From contig RPFO01000766.1 of assembly GCA_009746045.1 (NCBI GenBank), positions 391,450 through 455,449 of the forward strand: a stretch of 64,000 bases of DNA, written 5' to 3'. The DNA comes from Mesostigma viride. Lineage: Eukaryota; Streptophyta; Mesostigmatophyceae; Mesostigmatales; Mesostigmataceae. Shown here in pieces: positions 20,840-31,512 of this stretch. The stretch's first letter is position 1, and every line of letters begins with the position of its first letter. The notes under the pieces were generated by a model. It had not been told where the DNA came from. It saw only the letters and a list, made by a program, of their open reading frames with translations, and searched no databases. The position numbers were made by a program, and so were the translations under genes.

Positions 20840-23142
20840 GGTAACGCACCTGGTAGGTCTTGAGCAGTCAAATGAGGAGAACGAGGAGAAGGCGACTTAT
20901 CTCGGGTGTCTGAAACCGAACCAGATTGACGACGCACGTAGGGACGATGTTTCCAGCGCCAGGTGGTCGTAAGTATCCGGTTTCAAGAATTCTGCGTCCG
21001 GCGAAGGGTCGTCTAAATACGAAGCAGGCACGATGCAGAAAAAGGGTAATCTACGAGACGCTAGCCGTCTCTCTATCGTCGAACCAAAACCAGCAACTGT
21101 CTACGGCAGTAAACCATCTTTCTAAGGAAACAAGACGAGGAGCAGGAGCTATATACGAAAGGATTTTCCGCTTCGAGCAGGTCTAACGTCTAGGCAGGGC
21201 GTGTCCTGAATCAGGCAGCACTATCCTCCTAGCTTGACGGCGACCCGCCCATTACCTGTCAAGTACGTGTCGTCTTCTTTTTCCCAGCCGCGGAAGGGTT
21301 CACATCACCTAAAAACGGCCTTTTTTGTTACATGGGGTCATATCTCCCACACATATAGTCAGATCGGGGTGCCATTCTGGACTTAAGGTCCCCCTAGGAC
21401 CCTGTTCACATCACATAAATTGGGGGGCCAACTGACCTATTTTTAGCATCAAACCGTGACGTGGAAAAGTGCAAAAAACGATGTTTTCCAGGCATAAGGA
21501 GGCATAGCAGCCACACACAAGTAGTAAATGCAGTCCAATTCAGCTGGAAATGGTCATGCTTATTAATTTATATCCAAAGACAAAAACCGCCCTTAAGTAT
21601 GCAATGTAGGACCAAACTATGTGCTATAATTCTGGCATACATGAGCCAAAACACCGTTTTAGTGCATTATTTTCAAACTTATGAAGCCCCTGCCAGCACA
21701 TATGCGGCCCAATCATGCCAGAATTCGTCACATTAATAGCACAATACTTGAATTTACACTAGAACACAAGTTGGACATATTAGGACCACTGCAGGCCCAC
21801 TAAAAGTGACGGATGCAAGCAGAAATAGAGCGATTTTTGCAAAAATACTCCATATTCTGCGCCATTGTCTTGGAAACCTTTGCATTCTTCACTCAATTAT
21901 CGTCATGGCTGTCATGGGATTCATATACATGCCACTGGGGCTGGATACATTAGCCAACACAGACTAAAAAAGCGATCATCAAGGGACAAAATCACCATCA
22001 ATCACAGTAGATGCTGGCATTCGGAACAAGCACCATAGTGCCTACAAGCCTCAAGAAGGGGAGCTTGGCTGACCAGTCGTGCCTGTCGGCTGACCAGTCT
22101 CTTTTCTAAACGGGCCCCGCTCGGCAGCACACACAATCTCCTTTGCAGTACTTGGCCCACTCTGCTGGGCACCCCTGCTGTGCGTGTCTTATAGCACCTA
22201 ATCCAAATATATATCTGCCAGGTGCCTCTCTGCTACATGGAAATACAAAGCGCAATCAAGGACAGCAGTGGCTTGGGCTGCTATTCAATTGAGCTCAGCA
22301 CCTAGCTGCTGTACAACATAATTCTGCATCAGTGCCTGTCCTAATTGCGCCCCCCCGCCCCCTTGCCATCATCGTCATGCTCATCATAGCCTTTGGAACG
22401 TGCACTGAACTCCAACCCTTGGACAGTCCACAGGTCATTAAGAATCTGTGCATGTAATGCTAGCTCTTCTCAGTTGAACTCATCTACCACCCTCTCATGG
22501 TCGTGTCATCTCTCATGTAATCCACCTAGGTTTATCGTGGCCACTGACTTCTTTCAGCCCCTCCTGACATCAAAATCTGGGCAAACACACTGTTGACATC
22601 ACCCTTCCGTTTTAGCCTGCATGGCTCCTCATGTTTACCCTTATCTCATCCCTCAACACACCTAGAACTGTCTATTCATCCCCCTTGCATAGGCGGTGCA
22701 TAACTGCGGCATGATGGGGGATTGCCAAAAATAGGTGTAAAATGCATAAGATGGCACGGGGAGGCTCACACTCATCGGTTTACAATCACACTCATGTGCT
22801 AACAATGTCCCTCTCTGCTTTTGACACTGCATGCACATGCATTTCCTACCGGCTATATCAAGCCTTTAGTGTGGTTTGGTGCATCAAGAGAAATGGCAGG
22901 TCAGCTGAGTGCATCAGACCCCCCCCCCCCCCCACACACACATTTGTGTTAAGTGTACGATTGCAACGCTGTTTGCCCACCGCATGGAGCTCCCCTTTCG
23001 GACAGTGGCGCAAGTAGCACTTACACCTTACTCCCAGCCGCTCACCCTGCCCATGCTAGCAACAAGAACAAATGCATGGTCCCCATCCCAACGTAAGGTG
23101 CATCACATGGATGGCCCTGCCATCACCTAGCAGTGTGCCACC

Positions 23143-24763
23143 AGTTAGTCTCCATGCTTTGCTGTAGACTAAGTCTCAAAGGCATTGTGAATACAACGTA
23201 TGAATAAGCCTTGTAAACCTACGTTGGTATGTGAATATAAATACCACGTGGGCTATACAGATAGGAATGCTAGTCGAGTCGCATACGTTTCCCTAGATAG
23301 GTACTTTGGGTACTGAGGTACGTGACAGATGTCAGTACCCAGTATACGTAGTGTCCTGTCATTGGACGGTACTAGAGTATCCTAGATAGGGACCGTACTG
23401 CAGCGTGCATTGATTTGTGATCGCACGATGCAGTGACTAGACTGCTACCTGTCATCGTGTGGCCTCGGGCCAACGGTCTGCACCCAACGGTCACTGGCGG
23501 CGCAGCCGGTGAGAGGAACGTTGATAAAGGGTAAACCTATTTTCTAATGAAAAAAGCAATTCATTGCTCCAAGCCTTCAGTGTTCTCAAGCAATATATCC
23601 CACCGCATTCTAACTTGAATTTTATGGCGCCCAGCAGCTATCGCTGTGGTAAGGGGGTGTGGTGGTTGTGTACTGTGCTATGGCCAGTCATTTATTCAAA
23701 CACTGACTCTGATATCATAGGGGTTCATGTTCTGAAAGAGGAGCTGGTACTGTTGGCCAGCAGCATCCCGCAGCTTCGTGAGAGCGTCTGCTGGGTTGTC
23801 CTCATCCTCCACATGAGTCCAGCTGGAAAAATAAGTGGCCTCCTGTTTGAGGATCACCCAATCCAGGTCAGTGTGGACAGCAGCAGAGACAGATTTCTTG
23901 GTTAGAAAACTGATCACAGATTGGCTGTCAGTATAGAGATGTGAGATGACATTGCATGTGCTGCCTGCCTGGGTTTGTAGCCAGGTGAGCATGTGCTGCA
24001 GGGAACGAGCATGCAATGCAGCAGACACCACAGCACGACATTCAGCTGAGTTGCTGCTGCCAGGTTTTCTGCGGTGTAGCCTGCTGTACCAGGAAGTGAG
24101 GGACATGTAATCTGACCTGTTGGTGAGAAAAAACAGCCCTGATTCCCGTGCCCCCATCTGATTGATTGTTCTGCTCTCCATGGAGCTGTCCATGACACTG
24201 TGTATGTGGATGTCTTCCATCAGATTCAGGCCATGGAGGATGAGGGGGGTGCAGACCTGCATTAAGAAATAAATAATAAAACAATACTGGAGTTAGTCTC
24301 CATGCTTTGCTGTAGACTAAGTCTCAAAGGCATTGTGAATACAACGTATGAATAAGCCTTGTAAACCTACGTTGGTATGTGAATATAAATACCACGTGGG
24401 CTATACAGATAGGAATGCTAGTCGAGTCGCATACGTTTCCCTAGATAGGTACTTTGGGTACTGAGGTACGTGACAGATGTCAGTACCCAGTATACGTAGT
24501 GTCCTGTCATTGGACGGTACTAGAGTATCCTAGATAGGGACCGTACTGCAGCGTGCATTGATTTGTGATCGCACGATGCAGTGACTAGACTGCTACCTGT
24601 CATCGTGTGGCCTCGGGCCAACGGTCTGCACCCAACGGTCACTGGCGGCGCAGCCGGTGAGAGGAACGTTGATAAAGGGTAAACCTATTTTCTAATGAAA
24701 AAAGCAATTCATTGCTCCAAGCCTTCAGTGTTCTCAAGCAATATATCCCACCGCATTCTAACT
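23143..24763. mobile_element. Small LTR element carrying a copia RNase H fragment
   Basis: Two 473-bp direct repeats (23,143-23,615 and 24,291-24,763), with no difference found by eye, bound a 675-bp interior. The perfect 5-bp duplication CCACC flanks it (23,138-23,142 and 24,764-24,768), and T2 preserves the empty site. The LTRs begin AGTTAG and end CTAACT, not TG and CA. On the plus strand the LTR has TATAAATA near 23,236, and TGGCGCCCAGCAGC lies 9 bp inside the left LTR like a primer-binding site. The only coding remnant is on the minus strand. Confidence 0.88.
23696..24262 (-). pseudogene. Ty1/copia RNase H C-terminal fragment
   Basis: 188 codons, homologous to the end of the copia-type Pol at 63,138-63,992. 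Markers: MDSSMESRTINQMGARESGL, SAECRAVVSAALHARSLQHM, TDSQSVISFL, DLDWVILKQEATYF and the near-terminal NPADALTK that typifies copia RNase H ends. The reverse transcriptase is absent, so it cannot mobilise itself. If the small LTR element is transcribed on the plus strand, as its TATA box suggests, this fragment is antisense. In the other orientation it would be the 3' remnant of an internally deleted copia element. Confidence 0.75.
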
Positions 24764-25186
24764 CCACCCCTCTCCACCTCAACCTACTCTGAAATGCCAG
24801 GGCCCCAACAAACCTTTCAAGACATGGCACTCCTCAAAGAAGGCAACCCCTCAAAGAAGGCGAGGCAGTTTAGGTCTAGGGGGGCTTTGGGTAAGTTAAA
24901 AGATGATAGAGTTCACTAACACAGGCCACGGCAACGACAACCTGCCTCACCCGCTGCATCCATACATCACAAGCCATAAACTGCACAGCCTGGCATGATT
25001 GCCTAAGGGTCACGTGATCCAAGGTGCCCTTCAGGCTCACCCCAGCACACCGGCCCATCCTCACCACCCCACTGGTCATAGTCATCTACAGTGGCATCAA
25101 ACTCCTCTAGGACAGAGTGCAGTAAAGGCAACATAGACGTCCTGACACAATTGAATAAGAACGTGGCTGCTACCTACTGCCCTTAA

Positions 25187-26901
25187 CTCGTCGTCTGTCC
25201 CTGGTCCTCTACGGAGGACTGAGTTGAACTCAGTCCTCTCTAGAGGACCGAGTTTTTGGGTTTCGTAGAAAATTCGCCCCGGTCAGAATGTTTGACAAAA
25301 AAATTCTCTCAAAATTTATTCAAATACTACGTGAAAAGATCTTTCTTGGACATATTTTTGGGATTTTTTTGGATTTGGTATGAGCGGCTAATTGTACGGT
25401 CAAAGTACAGGTGGTAAGGGTACTTTTCCACGTGAAACGCGAGTTCCGGAAATGCACGACCTAGCCATGGCGGCTCGCGCCCATGCATGCAGTTTACGTT
25501 TGCGGACGAGTTAGCTGTCCAAACTCAGGAAATAGATTTAACATGCCCTAAAGATGATAAAAATACATTTTTAGCTCGCGGGGATGCGATTTACCCGGTG
25601 TCGGCACTGTTCTTGCTGGAAAAAACTGCGATAAGGCAGGTCGACGGAATTGATGACTGCGCTTGCTTTCCGGCGCAATTTCAATGGCTGATAGGTTTCT
25701 TTCTACATTTTAACATGCATTGTATTAGAATAAATTGAGTGACAGTATAGATTTGAGTATTTCGACCATTCTGTCACGTCATGGTCTATGTGCCGCAAAG
25801 TGCCACTTTTGCGGGCACCGCCTAGGCCAAGGTAACGCCAGCCGTGCCAGGTAAAGCCGGATAATCGTTGCCTCTTCGTTTCTTGATGTTCGTACATGAG
25901 TTGAAGCTTGCGAGGCGTTGTCAGGTTCAAGTCTTGATGCTCTTTCTTGACCGTTGCCTGCCCTCTCTAAAACCCCCTTTTCAGATGATGTTATCAGGCA
26001 TTTGCCTTGACCCAGTGTAGTTGTGCAGGGTTTTAGGAGCTGTGCAGGTTTAAACACCTTCATAGATGTTAGTTATTCTTTTGCTACGTTCATACTGCAT
26101 GATTTTGAGGCCACGGGCCGCGTCAAGGGTGCATTCAAGCTTTTACGGGTGAGTGAAAAGTCTTGGTGACAAACCACTGCCATCATGTGCCAGCAACTAT
26201 GTTGGCCACATCATGGCAAGGCAAAACAGTTATAGCCATATCTATTGTTGTTAGAAACAATGGAAATATGCTTAACCTACCCATTATATTGGTGGTTGAC
26301 ACTTATAACATAACCCTTTGTTGGTAGGGTATCCAAGCCCATTCCCTACATGCATGCATAGGCTCTCACTACATGATAAGGTATGATATACCTGAAGTAT
26401 GATGATGCAAGTGTGTTGTCCTGTAATGCTTGAAGGGAAATGAGTTGATTGGGATGGTTGGTGGCCACGGTGGTGTGTAGTATGACCGCACTTACATGCT
26501 AGCAAAGTTAGCAAAAGCCCCATTCCTCTCCTGAGGACTGAGAGTTTTTTAATTGTTTCAGGCAGTTGCAGTGGCCAAATCGAGCCCAGTTTTTTTCCAC
26601 GTTTCAAGAACTATATTGTTTACATGCCTATATTTTTTCTTCATGCACGAGGATTTGATTGAATTTTTCCCACTCGTTCTTATCCCGAAAAATGCAAATT
26701 CGCGAGGGGTGCCCATCGTCCGTGTAATTTTCAGGTGTTCGGGTCAAGTTTTCACATATGCAGTATTTTTGCCAACAAAATGACATCTAGTACACCCCCG
26801 ATCCACATCAAAACATTTGGGATGGACCCCCCACCTAGTCGCTACACGCGGTTGAAAATTGTCAACTCAGTCCTCCTGTGAGGACTGAGTTGGGACAGAC
26901 G
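25187..26901. mobile_element. 1.7-kb TIR element S, non-autonomous
   Basis: Absent from T2 at the matching site (42,587). The ends are CGTCTGTCCC (25,192) and its complement GGGACAGACG (26,892-26,901). Subterminal palindromes GAGGACTGAGTT/AACTCAGTCCTC occur near both ends (25,212-25,236 and 26,867-26,893). A 75-codon-scale minus frame and an 83-codon plus frame (25,487-25,738) are unrecognised. No clean target duplication is visible. Its left interior is related, inverted, to part of the piggyBac-like element in copy B. Confidence 0.65.
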
Positions 26902-28127
26902 AAAAAATGTCCATGGCTTGCACAAATACGCATTCAATTCTTCAAGCAAGCATGCTAAAACCTTCACAGCACATCCCAAGGTTTATATCCATCGAGCTTT
27001 GTCAACAAGCATGACTTCCTGATGCAAACTTAGCTGTCAAGCTAGGAGGAGGAAAGCTAGGTAAAGAGGTGAGATAGACCCCCCCACAGCACCTTCCTGC
27101 ACCAAAACCATGACAATATCATCCAGAGCTTGCTAAATACGTACAGCTAACCGGTAGCGGGCGACCTTGCAGTCCAGGTTCAGCGCGAACATCTCGTGTC
27201 AGCACCCGGCGGAGATGGCGGACGCGAACCCACAATGCTATAAAAGCGAGTCATAAGACTATTTCGGGGAGCGGTGAACGGCTTGGAACACCGAAGGTAT
27301 GCCGCGACAAAAGCCTGAAGTTTTTCTCGGAAATACACGCCTGGATGTGGATTAGGGCACCGTTGTCGTGCTTGTGCTTGCGTTGCGAGCAGGCAACCAG
27401 TGTTTCTTGCAGTGTCGAGCAGTAACAGATGGTGGCGCGAGAGCAATATGTGACTTTTAAATCATGGCTACACAGCTTACACCTCCGCAGGCATGTTGGA
27501 ACAAGCCCCGCCGTGCCGTGAGCCGAAAAAAAGGAAGAAACGCATCAAGCAAGGACGGTCGTAAACGTCACTGAAAACAGCAAAATCTGACCTGCCGGCA
27601 GGTAATGCGACAGCCTGGAAAATGTGATTCGTTTCTCGAAAAACTGATTAGCGCTCGTGAAAGTAGACTTGAAGCCCATTCGGATTCCACCTTTTGGGAA
27701 TTGTGAGCTTCCAACAAAAAAGTTTCCCCCACAATTAATAAACATGCATTTTCGCTGCCAATTCCAGATCTGGCCGACACAAAAAATCAGCGTCTCAGTT
27801 TGCGAATTATTTTGACGCATGAACATACGCGAATAATATCTACCATGCATCATCGCAAAGCAGGAGAGTTTACGCGTCGTTTGCATCCATCGCAGCGACT
27901 TAATATGCATAATTGACTTTTGACTGATATTCCGGCGGACATAGGGTCGACAGCCATGCGAGGTGGAATTTTTCTGGTCCCGTCGTCCTCAACGCGACGC
28001 GTTCGCGCCAAAATTCCCAGGATCTCATGTAACCGGACGGACCGATTTTAGGTGATGTGTTGATTCAATGACGTATGTTGCAAAGGATCGTCGTCTCGCT
28101 CTCTATCTAAACTACCTCCGAGTCCAT

Positions 28128-28702
28128 TGTTACGCCGCAAGCCTCGGCCGCCACCTCTACCTCTACCTGTCCTGATACTACCTAAACTAGTGAGGCTGCT
28201 TCTATTTACACCCCTAGCGAAAGACGACCGAGACGAACCAGATCTCAATGCATTTACATATGTACTACTGTAATACGCCATAGGCCATTTAATCAAACCC
28301 GTTTACTCCAGGAAAAGAGGAAGGAAACACAACTAAACTGCCGTGACCCAAGCTAATATGTGCTAATTCATTTAACACACGCCGAGTGACCACACAAGGA
28401 GTGGAACCGACGTGCATAAATGGTCACCAACGGTCCAACAGGCTCGGGCCGACCTGGCCCTCGCCTGCAGAAACACAGAAACACAAGCAGGTGCACAGAT
28501 GCACGCCTGTCCACTACATTCTACAAAAGGATAAGGACCACTAATATAGTACGCGGCGCGGCGCCCAAAGGCACCCACTATACCACAGTACTGTTACGGG
28601 GACAATCATGTCCAAACTAGAACTGCACGTAACCTAGGAACAACCGAGGCTAAGGACCTAATTTACGTCCGTAACTACAACGAATTGTTACGCGACGTAA
28701 CA
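28128..28702 (-). repeat. Copy A 5' LTR
   Basis: 575 bp. Relative to copy A's 3' LTR it has a 4-bp insertion near 28,407 and substitutions near 28,388 and 28,651. The adjoining leader (28,060-28,127) continues on the other side of T1 at 21,300. Confidence 0.93.
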
Positions 28703-28707
28703 CCTGA

Positions 28708-29078
28708 TTCAGGACACGCCCTGCCTAGACGTTAGACCTGCTCGAAGCGGAAAATCCTTTCGTATATAGCTCCTGCTCCTCGTCTTGTTTCCTTAGAAAG
28801 ATGGTTTACTGCCGTAGACAGTTGCTGGTTTTGGTTCGACGATAGAGAGACGGCTAGCGTCTCGTAGATTACCCTTTTTCTGCATCGTGCCTGCTTCGTA
28901 TTTAGACGACCCTTCGCCGGACGCAGAATTCTTGAAACCGGATACTTACGACCACCTGGCGCTGGAAACATCGTCCCTACGTGCGTCGTCAATCTGGTTC
29001 GGTTTCAGACACCCGAGATAAGTCGCCTTCTCCTCGTTCTCCTCATTTGACTGCTCAAGACCTACCAGGTGCGTTACC
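28708..29078 (+). other. Copy B 5' leader, continued
   Basis: Untranslated leader of copy B resuming after nested copy A; the matching copy A stretch is 20,840-21,210. No conserved frame is evident before the ORF1 ATG. Confidence 0.8.
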
Positions 29079-29471
29079 ATGAGCCAACGGCGATCTTTTA
29101 CTGCTCCTTCCCATTCTTCTAGCGATAATAGTCTAGCTAAATATTACGTAGTGATTACGCCTCAATGGTCCTCCATTTTCCTTTCTTGGTCCGACGCTAG
29201 GAAGATCGTTCAGAATCGTGAATATAACGTAATTAGGTATAAGAAATTTATGTCCTTTGAAGAAGCTCAGCAGTTCCTTATAGATCATAGCCAAACAGAT
29301 TTAGGCCTGCATGTACGCCCTACTCCTCATGGTCGCCCTCCAGTAGAAGCTCTAGTCTTTGCTACCCCTCCTTCTTCTCCCCCTAAACGGGCTGCATCTG
29401 CATCTGCTTCAGATACTCCTCTCACTTTGGAGTTTGGTTCCCTATCCATTACTGTTGTTAAAAAGGATTGA
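29079..29471 (+). CDS. Chromovirus ORF1, viroplasmin/RNase H1 N-terminal-like domain (copy B)
   Basis: 130 codons, identical in length to the copy A ORF1 with one residue changed (Thr for Ile in RPTPHG). The hybrid-binding-domain-like segment covers about residues 21-70, with the YYVV, SWSDARKIV and KKFMSFEEAQQFL signatures. It ends 93 nt before the gag ATG and is not in one frame with it across the stop, so it is a separate product unless the stop is read through. It remains intact although the rest of copy B is interrupted by insertions. Confidence 0.8.
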   Translation: MSQRRSFTAPSHSSSDNSLAKYYVVITPQWSSIFLSWSDARKIVQNREYNVIRYKKFMSFEEAQQFLIDHSQTDLGLHVRPTPHGRPPVEALVFATPPSSPPKRAASASASDTPLTLEFGSLSITVVKKD

Positions 29472-29564
29472 TTTTAATTTTGTTCCTGCTGCAGACCTTC
29501 AAGGTTTTTCCTTTTTCTTTTGTTGCTTTCTTCTTTTGATTCCTATTCCTTTACGTAATTAAAG

Positions 29565-31512
29565 ATGGATCCAGTGGGTGGAGATATGTCGCCTATACCT
29601 ACCAATAATAATAATAATACTACTACTAATAACATTAACAATAACAATACTCGTGGTAACCGACGGGACTCCTTGGAAACGGTACACCATCTCACTCCTC
29701 AAGGTATTCTGCGTACCTCACCGCCTTCTCCTGTTGCTGGTGGTCGCCGTCGTCCCCCAATTACCCCACCTACCTATGAACAACGTATTTCCCAAGTCAG
29801 ATTTAGTGAGGAACCTTCTTTCGTTGTGAACCAGGCCCCTGCCCCTTCTGCAACCTTGGCTCACCCCTCCAGCAGGTCCTCACACACTAACAATGCTCCT
29901 AGGCCTCCTTCCCACCCTGTGCCTTCAATGCCTGCTATTAACACGGGTCGTACCTCGGCCCCTGTCGGCCCTTCTGGGCGCCCTAGTGCAGTTCCCTTTT
30001 TCCCACCTGCTTCCTGGTCCTACCCTGAGACGGCCTATGAGGCTGCCCAGGTTCCTACCCGTGTGGCTGATTTAGAAGTTAATAATGATTTCAGTACCAT
30101 GCCCCTAGATGATAGGAATTATGATCATTTTGCCTATTCCTCTCTTCGTGAGCAATATACTGTCCCCTTCTCCTATGGGCACCATCCGGAAACGGTGGCT
30201 CCCTCTAGACCCCTACCCAAGACTTTTCCTATCCCTTCCTTCTATCCCGCTTATGTAGCAGTGGAAGATAGTGGCCCTATGGGAAAAACTGATTCTTCTA
30301 ATCCCCCTAAGCCTCCTGCTCTTCCCCTCTTTGCCAACCTTCCTAAGCTGGATGTCAAGTCTACCCCTCAACAGTTTTTCACCTTCAGGCCGGGCCCACT
30401 TCAAATGTTCCGAAAAGTGTGACACTTTTTGTCGTTTTTTGCACTTTTTCGACGATCGTCACTCTGCAGAGTGATTCGTCGTGCGAAATCGTGCGAAATT
30501 GTGCGAAATTTGCTGAAATCGTGTGAAATTTGCTTAAATCGTGCGAAATTGTGCGAAATTTGCTGAAATCGTGCGAAATTCCATGTGAAAAATGTCGACG
30601 GTAAAAAATTTTGATGTGCACAACGTGTGTGAATCCATGCGAAATTTTGTCAAACGTCACTCCCCAAAACGACCCTTGGTTGAAATTCATGCGAAATCGT
30701 GCGAAATCATGCAAAATTGTGCGAAGTCGTGCGAAATCGTGCGAAAATGTGTGAAAATTTTGCGAAAATCACGCAAAAATCACGCGAACTCGTGCGAAAT
30801 TTTATTTTTTTTTTGCGAAAATAGCGAAAAAGTGTCACACACTTGGCTTGGACGGCGGAACATTTGAAGTGGGCCCGGCCTTCATTATGTTGCTCACCCA
30901 GAACACAGAGTCCTGGCAGAACCACAATAGGTGGCGCCTCTCTGATGCTGTACTAGTTCCTCATTATCTTACTACCTGCATTACTCCTGAACTTGCTAAC
31001 CTCATCCAGTGTGAGTCTCTTGCCTCTCATGCCTACCCAAACTCTGTAGCAGAATTGTTCAAGCGTTTAGAGAACCATTTAGTCCCTCCCGATGCAGATT
31101 GGCAGGATAGATTATCCTTTGGCACCTTGCAGCAGGGTACCAAGTCCTTCAAAGAATATATGAAAGAGTTTGATGCTCAGATGGTACGAATTAGGGATTT
31201 GTCGGGTGCAGAAGTACGTGCTCGCTTCCTTCAGGGCCTCAGTAGACCCTTATTGCGTGAAGTCAAGCGCCAGTTCTCTGCCTACCGTTTTACTGACCTG
31301 CCCCTCAAGCATGTGCGTCAGCATCTTTTACGAGTAGCAGATTTCTTCTCCACACCTTCTCTTCCTACCCGTTCCCGTATTAATAATATAAGCCTTACCC
31401 CTGAGGAGGAGAACTCCTATGTAGAAGAATTAGATATCTGTGTGACTGACCTTTCAGCTCTGGATGTCTCTCATATTACCTGCTATCATTGTAAGGAAGT
31501 AGGTCACCTTAA
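29565..31512 (+). pseudogene. gag: Chromovirus Gag (copy B), split by a MITE
   Basis: The N-terminal half (29,565-30,387) and the capsid half (30,885-31,512) match copy A's Gag but are separated by a 493-bp MITE. The capsid half keeps the codon lost in copy A, so its frame runs on to the start of the zinc knuckle CYHCKEVGHL. There it is cut again by the piggyBac-like element at 31,513. The nucleocapsid tail resumes at 33,216. Confidence 0.9.
30388..30880. mobile_element. 493-bp MITE with 25-bp perfect TIRs
   Basis: The ends are perfect inverted repeats of 25 bp starting GGCCGGGCCCACTTCAAATG. The 4-bp duplication TTCA (30,384-30,387 and 30,881-30,884) is absent from uninterrupted gag of copy A. 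The interior is AT-rich and built from many degenerate copies of GTGCGAAAT. No coding capacity. The superfamily is undetermined: a 4-bp duplication of this kind does not fit hAT or Mutator. Confidence 0.88.

Larger units (their letters stand above)
21301..28059. mobile_element. TIR DNA transposon T1, non-autonomous, with nested insertions
   Basis: The ends are CACATCACCTAAAA and its complement TTTTAGGTGATGTG; beyond that the termini are only partly similar (both have GTTACATG within 35 bp). It inserted in copy A's leader, and the flanks reconstitute the leader seen in copy B with an overlap of at most 3 bp (GTT). A sibling, T2 (3,406 bp), is nearly identical once the small LTR element (23,143-24,763) and element S (25,187-26,901) are removed from T1. 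No transposase was recognised. The longest shared frames (minus 27,910-27,545, 121 codons; minus 27,446-27,180, 88 codons) resemble nothing I know. The CAC end and roughly 3-bp duplication recall CACTA/EnSpm, but the end is not CACTA. Confidence 0.85.
11158..28702 (-). mobile_element. Ty3/gypsy chromovirus copy A, nested in copy B
   Basis: A minus-strand copy of the same family inserted into copy B's leader, with the 5-bp duplication CCTGA at 11,153-11,157 and 28,703-28,707. Joining the flanks restores the leader as seen uninterrupted in copy A itself (about 21,210). Its own leader is interrupted by DNA transposon T1 (21,301-28,059); net length is about 10.8 kb. Genes are nearly complete but carry 1-bp indels in gag, protease and ORF3. 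Confidence 0.93.

Noticed and set aside
20926-21186. 86-codon frame in the chromovirus leader (also 28,732-28,992 on the other strand)
   Set aside because: It runs antisense to the element in both copies and has no recognisable feature; it is conserved only because the leader is.
23696-24262. Host RNase H gene
   Set aside because: It lies between two direct LTRs inside a transposon and is closest to the copia Pol at 63.1-64 kb.
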